This document shows, one piece after another, positions 18,779 through 28,448 of a stretch of DNA of 64,000 nucleotides. The notes beneath the pieces are model-generated. The model saw nothing but the letters and a program-made list of their open reading frames with translations. It did not search any database and was not told the DNA's origin. Position numbers and translations under genes: made by a program. The DNA is from Thiomicrorhabdus sediminis (lineage in GTDB: Bacteria > Pseudomonadota > Gammaproteobacteria > Thiomicrospirales > Thiomicrospiraceae). Location of the stretch: NCBI RefSeq assembly GCF_005885815.1, contig NZ_CP040602.1, forward strand, positions 883,630 to 947,629, written 5' to 3'. Within the stretch, counting starts at the first letter, position 1; the number at the start of each line of letters is the position of its first letter.

Positions 18779-19261
18779 ATGAGTAAGGTATCTGTATTAT
18801 TTGTCTGTCTGGGCAATATTTGCCGTTCGCCTACAGCGCATGCGGTATTTCGTAAATTGGTGATTGATCAAGGTCTGCAACAGCATATCGATATCGATTC
18901 AGCCGGTACAGCGGCTTATCATATCGGTAAGCATCCGGATACACGTTCTATGCAAGTGGCGAGAAACCGTGGTATTGAGATGTTGGATCTTCGCGCCCGA
19001 CAAGTGGATATGGGGGATTTCTATCAGTACGATTATATTCTGGCGATGGATGATTCCAATTACCATAACCTAAGGGAGTTGGCGCTTCCCGAGCATTACG
19101 ACAAGATCCAGATGTTTTTAGAGTTTGCCTCAGATGAGTTCTCGGAAACGGAGGTGCCTGATCCTTACTATGGTGGCGATCAAGGTTTTGAACATGTTTT
19201 TGATTTGGTTGAATCCGCCTCTGAAGGCTTATTGACCCATATTCGTCAGCATCATCTGTAA
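18779..19261 (+). CDS. low-molecular-weight protein-tyrosine-phosphatase
   Basis: A 160-residue LMW-PTP, typical length. The N-terminal P-loop CLGNICRS is the CX5R(S/T) catalytic signature (nucleophile Cys10, Arg16). The general-acid loop is DPYYGG near residue 125. Such enzymes dephosphorylate tyrosine on proteins, including bacterial tyrosine kinases of exopolysaccharide systems, but no polysaccharide gene is nearby. Here it stands alone between rluA and rne, as a housekeeping copy does in many gammaproteobacteria. It ends in a strong terminator shared with the convergent rne gene. Confidence 0.93.
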   Translation: MSKVSVLFVCLGNICRSPTAHAVFRKLVIDQGLQQHIDIDSAGTAAYHIGKHPDTRSMQVARNRGIEMLDLRARQVDMGDFYQYDYILAMDDSNYHNLRELALPEHYDKIQMFLEFASDEFSETEVPDPYYGGDQGFEHVFDLVESASEGLLTHIRQHHL

Positions 19262-19290
19262 TCCATTGTTAAATGTCACAGATAAAAAAA

Positions 19291-19325
19291 GCCCCGCTTA
19301 AATAATTTTAAGCGGGGCTTTTTTA
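19291..19325. terminator. bidirectional terminator between the phosphatase gene and rne
   Basis: GCCCCGCTTAAA (19291-19302) and its complement (19307-19318) form a perfect 12-bp stem with a 4-nt loop. It is flanked by A on the left and T on the right, so it works on both strands. Confidence 0.93.
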
Positions 19326-19348
19326 TTGAGCTGTTTAAAACTTAAGTT

Positions 19349-22042
19349 TTATTCAGCTGGTGATCCACCATCAGAGTTTGAGCTCTCCGCTGGTTTACGG
19401 CCACGGTTTGAACGTGAACGTGTATTAGGACGGCGAGGGCGACGCGCACGACGGCGTTGACGCGGCTTATCTTCATCCTGATTGGCAGACTCATCACTGT
19501 TTTCCGAGGCAGTTTCATTATCTGCAACCGTTTCAGCTTGAGCTGCTGTTTCGTTTTCAGAGTCAGAAACTACAGGCTCATGAGCGGCTTGTTCAGACGC
19601 GTTTTCTTTAGTCTGCGCAACCTTAGCCGGTTCGTTTGTAGCGTCGTTGTCAGCGGCTTCAACTTTGGTATCGGCTTGGCTTTCAACATGGGGTTCAGTT
19701 TTGGCCGACTCATCGGAAGATTTCACCTCGGCTGTTTGTTCAACATTTACCGCAGTGTTTTCAACTACCGCTTCATTTGTCTCGACGTTTGTTTCAATGT
19801 TGTTATCGACTGGCGCTTGATTATCTTTGTTTTCAGCGTGTTCCGTGCCGGGAGCCGGCGAGTCGATCGACATGGTCGCGGCATTAGCCGGTGCACGACG
19901 GCGACTGTTGTAACGGCTGCTACGCCCTCCGCGACGACGGCCGCCACGTTCTTCACGAGGTTTACGTTCTTTTTTCGCTTCGCTTGCCGGTGCATTGCTT
20001 TCGGCAGCGTTATCCGCTTGTTGCTCTTGAGGTTGATTGTTATCTAGCTCGTTCGCAGCGGTATTGTTAACGTTTGTATCGCGATCACGACGGTTGCGAC
20101 GACGACGACGGCCACCACGTTCATTTGGAGTGCTGTCGTTTTGCGCTTTATTGTCTTGATGCTTATCTAGATTGCGGTCTTGATTCTTGTCATGAGCGCG
20201 ATTCTGTGACTTGTTGTCATCGTTGTCTTGATTGTTATTGCGGTTGTTGCGACGGTTACGACGACGGCCATCATTACGGTTCTCTCCATTGTTGCGGCGG
20301 CGCCCGTTATTACGACGATTGCTGTCGTTGCGACCACGTGTTTTCTTTTTGGTCTCTTCTTCGTCATCTTTACTGAATAAAGCGCGCCAAACACGAGCAA
20401 ATAGTCCCGGTTTTGCCGGTTCTGCTTTAGGTGCCGGTGGTGGAGCTGTCGGCTGAATATTCTGTACAGCCGGCTCTTCTTTAACCTTTGGTTTAACCGG
20501 TTCTGCCACTTGTTCCAAGTCTTCGCTGATAATCTCTTTGACTTCATAACTGGCTGCACTACTGGTTTCTTCACCAATACGGGTACGCTCCATCATATAC
20601 TGCGGAGTTTCCAAGTGTTCATTTGGAACGATCAGGATATGTAGGCTATAGCGGTCTTCGATTTTAGTAATCTGGTTACGTTTTTCATTCAATAGGAAAG
20701 TCGCCACATCAACTGGTAACTGAACCGTTACGCGTTTGGTGTTTTCTTTCATGCTCTCTTCTTCAAGTAGACGCAATACTGAAAGACCCAGTGACTCGAC
20801 ACCACGGATTACGCCGACACCGTGACAGCGAGGGCAGACGATCTGTGTCGATTCTTCGATAGAAGGGCGCAGACGCTGGCGTGACATTTCCAGTAGGCCG
20901 AAACGTGAGATCTTGCCGATTTGCACACGGGCGCGGTCCGTTTTCACCGCTTCGCGCATTTTGTTTTCCACTTCTCGCTGGTGACGGTTCGAGTGCATAT
21001 CGATAAAGTCGATCACCACTAGACCACCCAAGTCACGCAGGCGTAACTGACGGGCGATCTCGCAAGCCGCTTCCATATTGGTGTTAAAGGCGGTCTCTTC
21101 GATATCACCACCTTTGGTTGCACGGCTTGAGTTGATGTCGATCGCAGTCAAAGCTTCGGTGATGTCGATGACGATTGAGCCACCAGACGGTAGGGTCACT
21201 TCACGCTGATAAGCCGATTCGATTTGCGATTCGATCTGGAAACGGGTGAATAATGGAATCTTGTCCTGATAAGGCTTAACTTTATAAACCTGTTGCGGCA
21301 TAACGTGCTGAATGAAATCACGCGCCTTATGATAGACATCCATATTATCAATAATGATTTCACCGATGTCCTGACGTAGGTAGTCACGAATCGCCAAAAT
21401 GACGATATCCGATTCCTGGTGGATTAGGAAAGGCGCTTCACGCTGTTCAGAAGCCGATTGAATCGCCTCCCAAAGCTGAATCAGGTAGTTAACACCCCAT
21501 TGCAGTTCTTCGGTGCTTTTACCGACACCGGCAGTACGGATAATCAATCCCATACCTTCAGGCGTGTCTAGGTCGCGAAGATTATCGCGAATATCGCTAC
21601 GGTCATCACCTTCAATACGACGAGAGATACCACCGGCTTTAGGGTTGTTCGGCATCATTACCACATAAGGGCCGGCGAGAGTGATTTGCGTGGTCAGGGC
21701 GGCCCCTTTGTTACCACGCTCTTCTTTTTGCACCTGAACGATGATCTCTTGACCTTCTTTAAGCACATCTTTAATGCTTAAACGGCCTGAATCCGGTTTT
21801 TTGTCAGGGTAGTATTCTTCGGCGACTTCTTTAAAAGGTAGGAAACCGTGTCTTTCAGCGCCGTAATCAACAAAGGCTGCTTCCAGGCTTGGCTCGATTC
21901 GGGTAATTTTACCCTTATAGATATTGGCTTTTTTCTTTTGGTGTTGTGGGGTTTCCACATCTAAATCGTAAAGGGTTTGACCGTCTACAAGGGCAATGCG
22001 AGTCTCTTCGACTTGGGTCGCATTTATGAGCATTCTTTTCAT
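19349..22042 (-). CDS. rne: ribonuclease E
   Basis: An 897-residue endoribonuclease that leads mRNA decay and rRNA/tRNA processing at the inner membrane. The catalytic half (1-~510) holds an S1 domain (~38-120), a 5'-sensor region, and the Mg-binding aspartates at 302 and 345 within [10 protein letters not shown] and [10 protein letters not shown]. The zinc-link CPRC (Cys403, Cys406) fits too; these sit one residue off the E. coli numbering. The C-terminal half is low-complexity: an Arg/Asn-rich RNA-binding region (~560-740), then a long Glu/Ala/Asn acidic stretch, then a final Arg-rich tail. That is the expected layout of a degradosome scaffold and separates it from the short RNase G. The leader is long and structured, as in E. 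coli autoregulation. Confidence 0.96.
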   Translation of the reverse strand: MKRMLINATQVEETRIALVDGQTLYDLDVETPQHQKKKANIYKGKITRIEPSLEAAFVDYGAERHGFLPFKEVAEEYYPDKKPDSGRLSIKDVLKEGQEIIVQVQKEERGNKGAALTTQITLAGPYVVMMPNNPKAGGISRRIEGDDRSDIRDNLRDLDTPEGMGLIIRTAGVGKSTEELQWGVNYLIQLWEAIQSASEQREAPFLIHQESDIVILAIRDYLRQDIGEIIIDNMDVYHKARDFIQHVMPQQVYKVKPYQDKIPLFTRFQIESQIESAYQREVTLPSGGSIVIDITEALTAIDINSSRATKGGDIEETAFNTNMEAACEIARQLRLRDLGGLVVIDFIDMHSNRHQREVENKMREAVKTDRARVQIGKISRFGLLEMSRQRLRPSIEESTQIVCPRCHGVGVIRGVESLGLSVLRLLEEESMKENTKRVTVQLPVDVATFLLNEKRNQITKIEDRYSLHILIVPNEHLETPQYMMERTRIGEETSSAASYEVKEIISEDLEQVAEPVKPKVKEEPAVQNIQPTAPPPAPKAEPAKPGLFARVWRALFSKDDEEETKKKTRGRNDSNRRNNGRRRNNGENRNDGRRRNRRNNRNNNQDNDDNKSQNRAHDKNQDRNLDKHQDNKAQNDSTPNERGGRRRRRNRRDRDTNVNNTAANELDNNQPQEQQADNAAESNAPASEAKKERKPREERGGRRRGGRSSRYNSRRRAPANAATMSIDSPAPGTEHAENKDNQAPVDNNIETNVETNEAVVENTAVNVEQTAEVKSSDESAKTEPHVESQADTKVEAADNDATNEPAKVAQTKENASEQAAHEPVVSDSENETAAQAETVADNETASENSDESANQDEDKPRQRRRARRPRRPNTRSRSNRGRKPAESSNSDGGSPAE

Positions 22043-22150
22043 GCTTGTCTCTTTATGGTTTAAGCTGAACCTTAAGCCTAAGACCGATGCGGGGCAGACG
22101 AGAAGCTGCTAAGACGGAGATTGTTAGGGCGGTTTGTTATCACAAATTAT

Positions 22151-22199
22151 CTACCTATCTTTATGTTGTTCAATGACGTGAGGTCATTGTGATAGGTGG
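22151..22199 (-). promoter_or_regulatory. stem-loop in the rne leader (inner hairpin)
   Basis: CAATGAC/GTCATTG (22171-22177 and 22183-22189) is a perfect 7-bp stem with a 5-nt loop. It is nested in an outer 9-bp stem, CTACCTATC (22151-22159) with GATAGGTGG (22191-22199). In the rne transcript this lies about 110-160 nt before the start codon. Confidence 0.6.
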
Positions 22200-22272
22200 C
22201 TGTTTTTGGTTAGGCCGTATGCATAACCGGTTGCGTTGTCGCATTCATCTTGTTTTGTGTAACACTGTTATC

Positions 22273-22314
22273 GAGCAGAATGAGTTTTGTTATTTGAATT
22301 TTTTCATTCTGCTC
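22273..22314 (-). promoter_or_regulatory. stem-loop in the rne leader (outer hairpin)
   Basis: GAGCAGAATGA (22273-22283) and TCATTCTGCTC (22304-22314) make a perfect 11-bp stem with a 20-nt AT-rich loop. That loop would be a good RNase E cleavage target. There is no terminal T run long enough to call it a terminator. Confidence 0.6.
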
Positions 22315-22881
22315 TAGCCGGGTACTTCTAGAATCTGTGGCCTTGCTTCACTCGTGTCACTTAGTTGGTGTCTTACTGCAAGGACAGTAAATCAGAACAA
22401 CTGTGGTCTGTTTATTGCCCATTTAGTGCTGCACTAACTAAATGTTGCCGTATAACATGAATTTATAGCTTTTTAGGAAAAGCCCGCTTTCGTTAGCGGT
22501 TAAACAGCGGTTATACGTATTGTAATCGTCATCTGTATCTTAGGATTATGGCTCAGGGTTTTTAACTAAAAATACAGTCTTTCTAATAAGTTATAGAGTC
22601 TGTAGATTAAAAATTCCTGCACATATTCGCGTGCTACGAGTACATTACTTATTTTTATAAGCACGGCAAATATATCACTCATTTTCTATGCATGCAATGA
22701 CAAGATGGTGATATAAGGGTAAACTGTGCGCAATTTTATTTTTATAGGGTTATAACTGCTCATTCACAACGGGAGATAACCTTGCTATGTTTTTGTTAAA
22801 TCAGATAAAAGTGTGCCGTTTTAAGGTGAGGTGCAGGGCTGATGCATGGCGTAGATTAAAAGCGGTCAATCAAGGATAAAT

Positions 22882-23820
22882 ATGTCAGCAAAAGTGCAGT
22901 GGGTTGAAGTTGGTGAGGAAGATGCCGGGCAGCGTTTGGATAATTTTCTGATGCGTCAGCTGCGTAAAGCCCCGAAAAGTCTGATTTACCGCATTATCCG
23001 TAAAGGCGAGGTGCGTATCAATAAAGGCCGAGCCCAAGTCAGCACGCGTTTGCAAAATGGTGACGTGGTGCGCATTCCGCCGGTGAAGGTGCCGCCCAAG
23101 GTTGAAATTGCTGATTCGCAAATTCCTCAGTCTGAGCTGAAACGCATCGAAGCCAATATTATTTATGAAGATAAGGACCTGTTGGTTGTCAATAAGCCCA
23201 GCGGAGTTGCCGTTCATGGTGGTGGCGGTATTTTATTCGGACTGATTGAAGTGTTGCGCGCCTTGCGTCCGTTGGCAAAACGTTTGGAGCTGGTGCATCG
23301 TATTGATCGAGATACATCCGGTTGTCTGTTGGTGGCGAAAAAAGCCTCGGTGTTAAAACACCTGCATCAACAGATGCGTGACAACCAATTCGATAAGCGT
23401 TATTTGGCAATTGTCACCAATCATTGGCCGCAGGGCGTTAAAAAAGTCGATTTGCCGTTACGTAAAGATCACCTGCCTGATGGTGGTTGGCATGTTAAGG
23501 TAGCGCAAAACGGTAAAAGAGCGGTGAGTTTCTTTAAGGTGGAAAAACGCCTCAAGGATGCCGATTTGGTGTCGGTCAAGCTGCAAACCGGGCGTACCCA
23601 CCAAATTCGCGTACACGCCTTGTCGCAAGGTTGCGCTTTATTGGGTGACGATAAATACGGTAACCGCGATATCAATAAAAAATATCGCCCGTTGGGGATG
23701 AAACGTTTAGCGTTGCACGCCCAGTTTTTAGGTTTTACCCATCCGGTGAGCGGTGAAAAGATGTTGTTCGAAGCGCCTTTGTGGCCGGATTTTAATAAAA
23801 TTATCAAGGCGCTGAGTTGA
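22882..23820 (+). CDS. rluC: 23S rRNA pseudouridine synthase RluC
   Basis: A 312-residue enzyme with an N-terminal S4 RNA-binding domain (about 15-75: QRLDNFLMRQL ... KGEVRINKGR) and the RluA-type catalytic domain with HRIDRDTSGCLLVAKK (catalytic Asp) and QTGRTHQIRVHA. In E. coli, RluC modifies U955, U2504 and U2580 of 23S rRNA. Divergence from rne is the conserved gammaproteobacterial arrangement and supports RluC over RluD. The start at 22882 follows AAGGA. A HAD phosphatase follows after ~50 bp and is probably co-transcribed. Confidence 0.95.
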   Translation: MSAKVQWVEVGEEDAGQRLDNFLMRQLRKAPKSLIYRIIRKGEVRINKGRAQVSTRLQNGDVVRIPPVKVPPKVEIADSQIPQSELKRIEANIIYEDKDLLVVNKPSGVAVHGGGGILFGLIEVLRALRPLAKRLELVHRIDRDTSGCLLVAKKASVLKHLHQQMRDNQFDKRYLAIVTNHWPQGVKKVDLPLRKDHLPDGGWHVKVAQNGKRAVSFFKVEKRLKDADLVSVKLQTGRTHQIRVHALSQGCALLGDDKYGNRDINKKYRPLGMKRLALHAQFLGFTHPVSGEKMLFEAPLWPDFNKIIKALS

Positions 23821-23872
23821 TTCGTTATTGTTGGTGTTCGGCGTGAGTAGAAAGTTAAAAAAGGAATTTATT

Positions 23873-24544
23873 ATGAGTAGTGCTGTAGCCCCTAAAAAAT
23901 ATAAAGCAATTATTTTTGATTGGGATGGCACCTTAATGAATTCCGAAGCGCGAATTGTCGATGCGATACAAATGGCGGCTCGTGAGTGCGGTTTAGAGGT
24001 TTTGCCATATGATGTTTCCAAGCAGATTATCGGGTTGAGTCTGGAAAACGCGATTTTAGGTTTGTATCCAACGCTTGATCAGGCAATGGTGGTCGCGATG
24101 TCGGAGGCTTATACCCAATCGTTCCTGGAGCAAAGTGATGTCGAAATGGTACCGTTTGATGGCGCCGAGGTGTTGTTGCTGAATTTAAAACAGTCGGGTT
24201 TGATCACCGCTATCGCCACTGGTAAAAGTCGCAAGGGCTTGAATGCAGTGCTTGAAGAAACCGGTTTTGGAGTCTATTTTGATATGACTCGAACTCCGGT
24301 TGAGTCGGCCTCCAAGCCGGATCCTTTGATGTTGCAGCAGATTTTACAAGAGTTCGATCTCGATGTTTGCGATGCGGTAATGGTGGGAGATACCAGTTTC
24401 GATATGGAGATGGCGCAGAATATCGGTATGGATCGAGTCGCGCTGACCCATGGTGTGCATCAAACCGAAGTGTTGCAAGCCTATGAACCGGTGGCGGTGT
24501 TGCATTCATTGCAAGAGCTGAATAACTGGTTGCTCGCGCACTGA
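23873..24544 (+). CDS. HAD-superfamily phosphatase, Gph-like
   Basis: A 223-residue HAD subfamily IA hydrolase. Motif I is FDWDGTLMNSE (nucleophile Asp plus general acid), motif II the ATGKSRKGL region, motif III the SKPDPLML lysine, and motif IV VGDTSFDMEMA. The helical cap after motif I fits the phosphoglycolate phosphatase/beta-phosphoglucomutase group. The ATG at 23873 is preceded by AAAGGA; a longer frame from 23828 has no ribosome binding site. It follows rluC in the same direction, a pairing common in Pseudomonas and relatives. The substrate is not known; general small-phosphate housecleaning is likely. Confidence 0.85.
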   Translation: MSSAVAPKKYKAIIFDWDGTLMNSEARIVDAIQMAARECGLEVLPYDVSKQIIGLSLENAILGLYPTLDQAMVVAMSEAYTQSFLEQSDVEMVPFDGAEVLLLNLKQSGLITAIATGKSRKGLNAVLEETGFGVYFDMTRTPVESASKPDPLMLQQILQEFDLDVCDAVMVGDTSFDMEMAQNIGMDRVALTHGVHQTEVLQAYEPVAVLHSLQELNNWLLAH

Positions 24545-24569
24545 TTCGATTTTGTATAGGGTCTGGCGT

Positions 24570-25211
24570 CTAAAGTGCTCTAGGTAACGCGTAACCCATT
24601 TGATAGAAAATATCGGTCAAAGCCATTAAAGGCAGGCCGATTAGTGCATTTGGGTCACGACTTTCAATTTTCTCAAATAGGGTGATTCCCAAACCTTCCG
24701 ATTTAAAGCTGCCGGCACAATCCAGCGGCTGTTCCCGATCAATATAATTTTCGATAACCTCTAAACTTAGCTCGCGAAAGTGTACGATGGTGGTGTCTAG
24801 GTATTCATAACTGTTTCCCGTTGCAGTGTTCTCCACGACTAGGCCGGTATAAAAAATCACCGCTTGGCCACTAAAGTCTTGCAGCTGTCTAATGGCGTCG
24901 GTCCGGTCTTTGGGTTTGCCAACCGGTTTGCCATTGAAGCTGGCGCTCTGGTCCGAGGTGATAATGATGTGTTCACTGTATTGGTTTTGAAAAACCTTGG
25001 CCTTACCTTTGGCAAGACGTATTACCATTTTTTGTACCGATTCCCTGCTGTGCGGGGTTTCGTCTATTTCCGGTTTGTCTTGGATAAAGTCCAATTGCAG
25101 TTTATCAAGCAGTTGTTTGCGATAGATTGAGGTCGAGCCTAAAACAATGGCCGGTAAAGGCGCTGAGGTGGATTTCAGTTCGCTATTGTTTGGGCTGGGT
25201 GTTGGTGTCAT
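24570..25211 (-). CDS. yceF: Maf-family nucleotide pyrophosphatase (YceF type)
   Basis: A 213-residue Maf protein. The YceF subgroup hydrolyses 7-methyl-GTP to the monophosphate, clearing modified nucleotides. Landmarks are LGSTSIYRKQLLDKL near the N-terminus, IDETPHSRE, SDQSASFNGKPVGKPK, and CAGSFKSEGLGITLFEKIE with RDPNALIGLPL. The start is the ATG at 25211; a TTG six bases earlier is also possible. It has a ~20-residue N-terminal extension of low complexity. It is divergent from yceD, in the order found in E. coli, where yceF also neighbours yceD-rpmF. Confidence 0.92.
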   Translation of the reverse strand: MTPTPSPNNSELKSTSAPLPAIVLGSTSIYRKQLLDKLQLDFIQDKPEIDETPHSRESVQKMVIRLAKGKAKVFQNQYSEHIIITSDQSASFNGKPVGKPKDRTDAIRQLQDFSGQAVIFYTGLVVENTATGNSYEYLDTTIVHFRELSLEVIENYIDREQPLDCAGSFKSEGLGITLFEKIESRDPNALIGLPLMALTDIFYQMGYALPRAL

Positions 25212-25491
25212 AGTCAATCTCGTGTTGTGCGATGGTTAAGGTGTTTTTGTGGAATATTTAACGCATCTTACCACTATTTACCCGAATTTACGGATAAGCG
25301 AAACGCTGGGCAAAAGTACGCTTTTTAAAATCAAAAAATCTATTGTGGTGAATCGTGTTGCACACTATTTATAATTGCTTGTTTTTAAATAAAAAAGCTA
25401 AAATATGGCGATTGAATTGCGGGTTTGTCGAGACGGAAAATTGCCAGCAGAAACAATCCGCAATTTTTTTAGTTAATTTACGGAGTTTTTT
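25212..25491. other. gene-free region between yceF and yceD
   Basis: No gene is seen in this ~280-bp stretch. It is AT-rich, contains a TATAAT hexamer at 25370-25375 without a well spaced -35 box, and holds the terminator-like hairpin listed separately. Confidence 0.5.
25415..25471 (+). terminator. terminator-like hairpin upstream of yceD
   Basis: AATTGCGG (25415-25422) pairs with CCGCAATT (25458-25465) and can be extended by G-U and two A-U pairs. A T run follows directly. No gene on the plus strand precedes it. It would therefore stop readthrough from a promoter in the divergent region or act as an attenuator. Confidence 0.5.
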
Positions 25492-25520
25492 TTGACTTCA
25501 AGACACGATACGAGTATGAT
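25492..25520 (+). promoter_or_regulatory. strong sigma-70 promoter immediately before yceD
   Basis: TTGACT (25492-25497), a 17-bp spacer and TATGAT (25515-25520) form a near-consensus promoter. The yceD ATG begins at 25529, only 8 bases after the -10 element. Transcription would start at or within 1-3 bases of the start codon, so the mRNA would be essentially leaderless. Confidence 0.7.
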
Positions 25521-25528
25521 TCGCGCCT

Positions 25529-26062
25529 ATGTTTAATAAGCTACCTGAACTCATTGACCCGATTTACTCGGTAAATCACAATAAGCGATTTACTGGAAGC
25601 GTCAATCAGAGCCGCCTTAAACGTTTGGTTGAAGCGGTTGTCGATGCTGATCGTGAGGTCGAAGTTCAGTTAGATTTTTTTTATGATAAAGCGCTGAAGT
25701 TTCCAGCCTTTATTATGAAGCTTAATACCAGTTTGAATTTGCAATGTCAGCGCTCGTTACAAGCATTTGACTTGCCTGTGAATACCGAAGTTAAAGGGGT
25801 GTTTACGGAGTCGCTGGCATTAACTGAAGATTTGCCGACGGACGTCGAAGTCTACGAATTGGATGGTGAGAAGGTTTCACCGTTCGATTGGATTGAAGAA
25901 GAGCTTTTGTTGTGTGTGCCTTTGGCGCCTATTGATGAAAGCAGCAGTGCACCGGCTTATAAAGCGGAGTCACCGGAAGCAAATAAGAAATCGCAGGGTT
26001 TGATCGATGATGAAGCCCAGAAGCCTAACCCTTTTGCTGCATTGCAAGGGTTAAAAAAATAG
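25529..26062 (+). CDS. yceD: YceD / DUF177 family protein
   Basis: A 177-residue protein of the YceD (DUF177) family, linked to 23S rRNA accumulation in bacteria and plants. The conserved core is LQCQRSLQAFDLPVN with the following acidic region; the usual second CxxC-like pair is partly replaced. The C-terminus (ANKKSQGLIDDEAQKPNPFAAL) is the typical acidic-to-NPFA.L tail. It is co-oriented with rpmF, 27 bp downstream, as across the gammaproteobacteria. No Shine-Dalgarno precedes the ATG, which fits the leaderless arrangement suggested by the promoter position. Confidence 0.93.
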   Translation: MFNKLPELIDPIYSVNHNKRFTGSVNQSRLKRLVEAVVDADREVEVQLDFFYDKALKFPAFIMKLNTSLNLQCQRSLQAFDLPVNTEVKGVFTESLALTEDLPTDVEVYELDGEKVSPFDWIEEELLLCVPLAPIDESSSAPAYKAESPEANKKSQGLIDDEAQKPNPFAALQGLKK

Positions 26063-26089
26063 ATTAAGTTGTAATTTTAGGAGATTGCC

Positions 26090-26266
26090 ATGGCAGTTCA
26101 AAAAAGTCGTAAAACACCTTCAAGACGTGGTATGCGTCGTTCACATGACGCTTTAAACGCGCCAGCAACGACTGTTGATGAAACAACAGGTGAAGTACAC
26201 CGTCGTCACCACGTAACTGCAGACGGTTACTACAAAGGCAAAAAAGTCGTTCAAGATAAGGCGTAA
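26090..26266 (+). CDS. rpmF: 50S ribosomal protein L32
   Basis: A 58-residue basic protein beginning [20 protein letters not shown], the invariant N-terminus of bacterial L32, and ending in [12 protein letters not shown]. It has an excellent ribosome binding site (TTAGGAGA, spacing 6). It contains no CxxC pairs, so it is the zinc-independent (C-minus) form normal for gammaproteobacteria. It binds 23S rRNA near the peptidyl-transferase region of the large subunit. It lies between yceD and plsX, and plsX begins only 6 bp later, which supports co-transcription and coupling of ribosome and membrane synthesis. Confidence 0.98.
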   Translation: MAVQKSRKTPSRRGMRRSHDALNAPATTVDETTGEVHRRHHVTADGYYKGKKVVQDKA

Positions 26267-26272
26267 TTTATC

Positions 26273-27346
26273 TTGGCTATTAATATTGCCGTTGATGCAA
26301 TGGGCGGTGATCACGGTCTTCCGGTCACCGTTCCGGCATCATTAGATGCTTTAAAACTTTACTCTGATATTCATATCACTTTAGTCGGTCGAGAATCCGA
26401 GATTCGTGAAGAGCTGGCTAAGTATCAATATGATTCCTCACGTATCACCGTTCAGCATGCTGAACAGGTGGTTGAGATGGATGACCTTCCTTCCAAGGCT
26501 TTGCGTAACAAACGCCAGTCTTCAATGCGTATCGCCCTAAATCTGGTTAAGGATGAGCAAGCTCAAGCCTGTGTCAGTGCTGGTAACACCGGTGCTTTGA
26601 TGGCGGTAGCCAAGTTTGTTTTAAAAACCATTCCTGGAATTGATCGTCCGGCTATTTGTACCTCTATGCCGACAATGAAAGGCCATGTTCATGTTTTGGA
26701 CTTGGGTGCCAATGTCGGTTGTGATGGCGAAGCCTTGATGCAGTTCGCCCTGATGGGATCGGTGTTGACTCGCGCGGTAGACGACAACCCGGCACCACGT
26801 GTTGGTTTGTTGAATATCGGCGAAGAAGAGATTAAAGGTCATCAACGAATCAAAGATGCCCACGCCTTGTTAACTCAAACGTCAATTAACTATATCGGTT
26901 ATATTGAGGGCGATGATATTTATAAGGGTGATGTGGATGTTGTGGCTTGTGACGGTTTTGACGGTAATGTCGCCCTGAAATCAAGTGAAGGCGTTGCCAA
27001 AATGATCGCTTTCTATCTCAAGCAGTCATTTAGTAAAAATCTATTGACCAAGCTCGTTGCGCTGATTGCCTATCCGGTTTTGAAATCTTTTAAAGACAAG
27101 GTTGATCCACGCCGTTACAATGGTGCATCCTTGTTGGGGTTACGTAAGATCGTTATTAAGAGTCACGGCGGCGCGGATCAGTTTTCATTTTTGAATGCGA
27201 TCTCTGAAGCGCGTCTTGAAGTGGCGAAAAACGTACCCGATTTGATTTCGGCGGAAGTGTCCCAGCTTTTGCAGGAACTAAAACCGCTAAAGTCTGCCGA
27301 TGACGCAGCTCAGGTCGAACAGGTAAAAACTGCTAAGTCAGTCTGA
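26273..27346 (+). CDS. plsX: phosphate acyltransferase PlsX
   Basis: A 357-residue enzyme that converts acyl-ACP plus phosphate to acyl-phosphate, the first step of the PlsX/PlsY route to phosphatidic acid. It works at the inner face of the membrane. The N-terminus INIAVDAMGGDHGLPVT is the family hallmark, and the central SAGNTGALMA and ACDGFDGNVALKSSEG are conserved. The start is TTG at 26273 with no clear Shine-Dalgarno, so translation probably depends on coupling to rpmF six bases upstream. The C-terminal ~25 residues (lysine- and alanine-rich) are variable. Confidence 0.97.
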   Translation: MAINIAVDAMGGDHGLPVTVPASLDALKLYSDIHITLVGRESEIREELAKYQYDSSRITVQHAEQVVEMDDLPSKALRNKRQSSMRIALNLVKDEQAQACVSAGNTGALMAVAKFVLKTIPGIDRPAICTSMPTMKGHVHVLDLGANVGCDGEALMQFALMGSVLTRAVDDNPAPRVGLLNIGEEEIKGHQRIKDAHALLTQTSINYIGYIEGDDIYKGDVDVVACDGFDGNVALKSSEGVAKMIAFYLKQSFSKNLLTKLVALIAYPVLKSFKDKVDPRRYNGASLLGLRKIVIKSHGGADQFSFLNAISEARLEVAKNVPDLISAEVSQLLQELKPLKSADDAAQVEQVKTAKSV

Positions 27347-27458
27347 CTTGGCGGTGTTTAATTACTCGATAGCAGTAGTTAACCCCTAACTCACAGCTTT
27401 AATGCAGCATGATAAAAGCGCACTGCGCTGATCGGCTACAAACTGATAAGAATATAGT

Positions 27459-28436
27459 ATGAGCGAAAAAATCTATAGCCGTATTATCGGTACGGGCGGT
27501 TATTTACCGGAAAAAATTCTCACTAATGCGGATCTGGAAAAGATGGTCGATACCAGTGACGAATGGATTCGTGAGCGTACCGGTATTCAACAGCGCCATA
27601 TCGCTGCCGATGGGCAGACTACTTGTGATCTAGCCGAGGTCGCTTCTCAACGCGCGCTGGAAATGGCGGGAATTGATGCTCAATCGATTGATCTGATTAT
27701 TGTTGCTACGACCACTCCTGATAAAATTTTCCCAAGTACTGCGTGCCTATTGCAGCAGCGCTTGAATATCCACGGCTGCCCGGCATTTGACGTGCAAGCG
27801 GTTTGTTCCGGTTTTGTCTATGCATTAAGTGTTGCCGACCAGTTTATTAAAACCGGTATGTCGAAACGCGCTTTAGTGGTCGGTGCAGAGACCCTGTCTC
27901 GTATTACCAACTGGGAAGACCGTAATACTTGCGTATTATTTGGTGACGGCGCCGGTGCGGTGATTTTGGAAGCTTCAAACGAAGCCGGTATCCTATCGAC
28001 GCATATTCATGCCGATGGCGAATATGAAGAGTTGTTGCATGTGCCGTCAGGGCCTTCGAAAAAGCCGCAGACCGACGAGATTGCGGAAAGAACCATGTCG
28101 ATGAAAGGCAATGAGGTCTTCAAGGTTGCAGTGAATACCTTGAGCCGTATCGCGACGGAGACTTTGGCTGCCAATAATATGCAAAAGGAAGATATCGATT
28201 GGCTGGTACCGCACCAAGCCAATATGCGTATTATTAATGCGACCGCTAAAAAATTGAAATTGCGTGATGACCAAACCGTGGTTACAGTACACAAGCACGC
28301 AAATACCTCAAGCGCATCGGTACCGATGGCGTTGGATGAGGCGATCCGAGACGGCCGCATTCAGCGCGGCCAGACGCTCCTGCTGGAAGCGTTTGGCGGT
28401 GGCTTCACTTGGGGCTCAGCCTTGATTAAATATTAA
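27459..28436 (+). CDS. fabH: 3-oxoacyl-ACP synthase III
   Basis: A 325-residue thiolase-fold enzyme that condenses acetyl-CoA with malonyl-ACP to start fatty-acid synthesis. The catalytic triad is visible: Cys116 in VQAVCSGF, His in [10 protein letters not shown] and Asn in [12 protein letters not shown]. The glycine-rich C-terminus [16 protein letters not shown] is typical. The ~110-bp gap from plsX has no terminator. A small hairpin follows the gene before fabD. Confidence 0.98.
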   Translation: MSEKIYSRIIGTGGYLPEKILTNADLEKMVDTSDEWIRERTGIQQRHIAADGQTTCDLAEVASQRALEMAGIDAQSIDLIIVATTTPDKIFPSTACLLQQRLNIHGCPAFDVQAVCSGFVYALSVADQFIKTGMSKRALVVGAETLSRITNWEDRNTCVLFGDGAGAVILEASNEAGILSTHIHADGEYEELLHVPSGPSKKPQTDEIAERTMSMKGNEVFKVAVNTLSRIATETLAANNMQKEDIDWLVPHQANMRIINATAKKLKLRDDQTVVTVHKHANTSSASVPMALDEAIRDGRIQRGQTLLLEAFGGGFTWGSALIKY

Positions 28437-28448
28437 ATTACTTTTCTA

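Larger units (their letters stand above)
22043..22881. promoter_or_regulatory. 839-bp divergent region between rne and rluC: rne leader and promoters
   Basis: No convincing gene is present. It must hold the promoters of rne (leftward) and rluC (rightward). The rne side contains two clear hairpins, listed separately. Further right there is a short direct repeat AGCGGTTA (22495 and 22506) and AT-rich sequence with no confident promoter. In E. coli the rne 5' UTR is 361 nt and feeds back on RNase E levels; the layout here fits an equivalent leader. Confidence 0.6.

Noticed and set aside
19457-20577. Cys/Tyr-rich or Arg-rich long frames within the rne 3' half
   Set aside because: Shadows of the Arg/Asn- and Glu-rich low-complexity scaffold of RNase E. 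No family-like segments.
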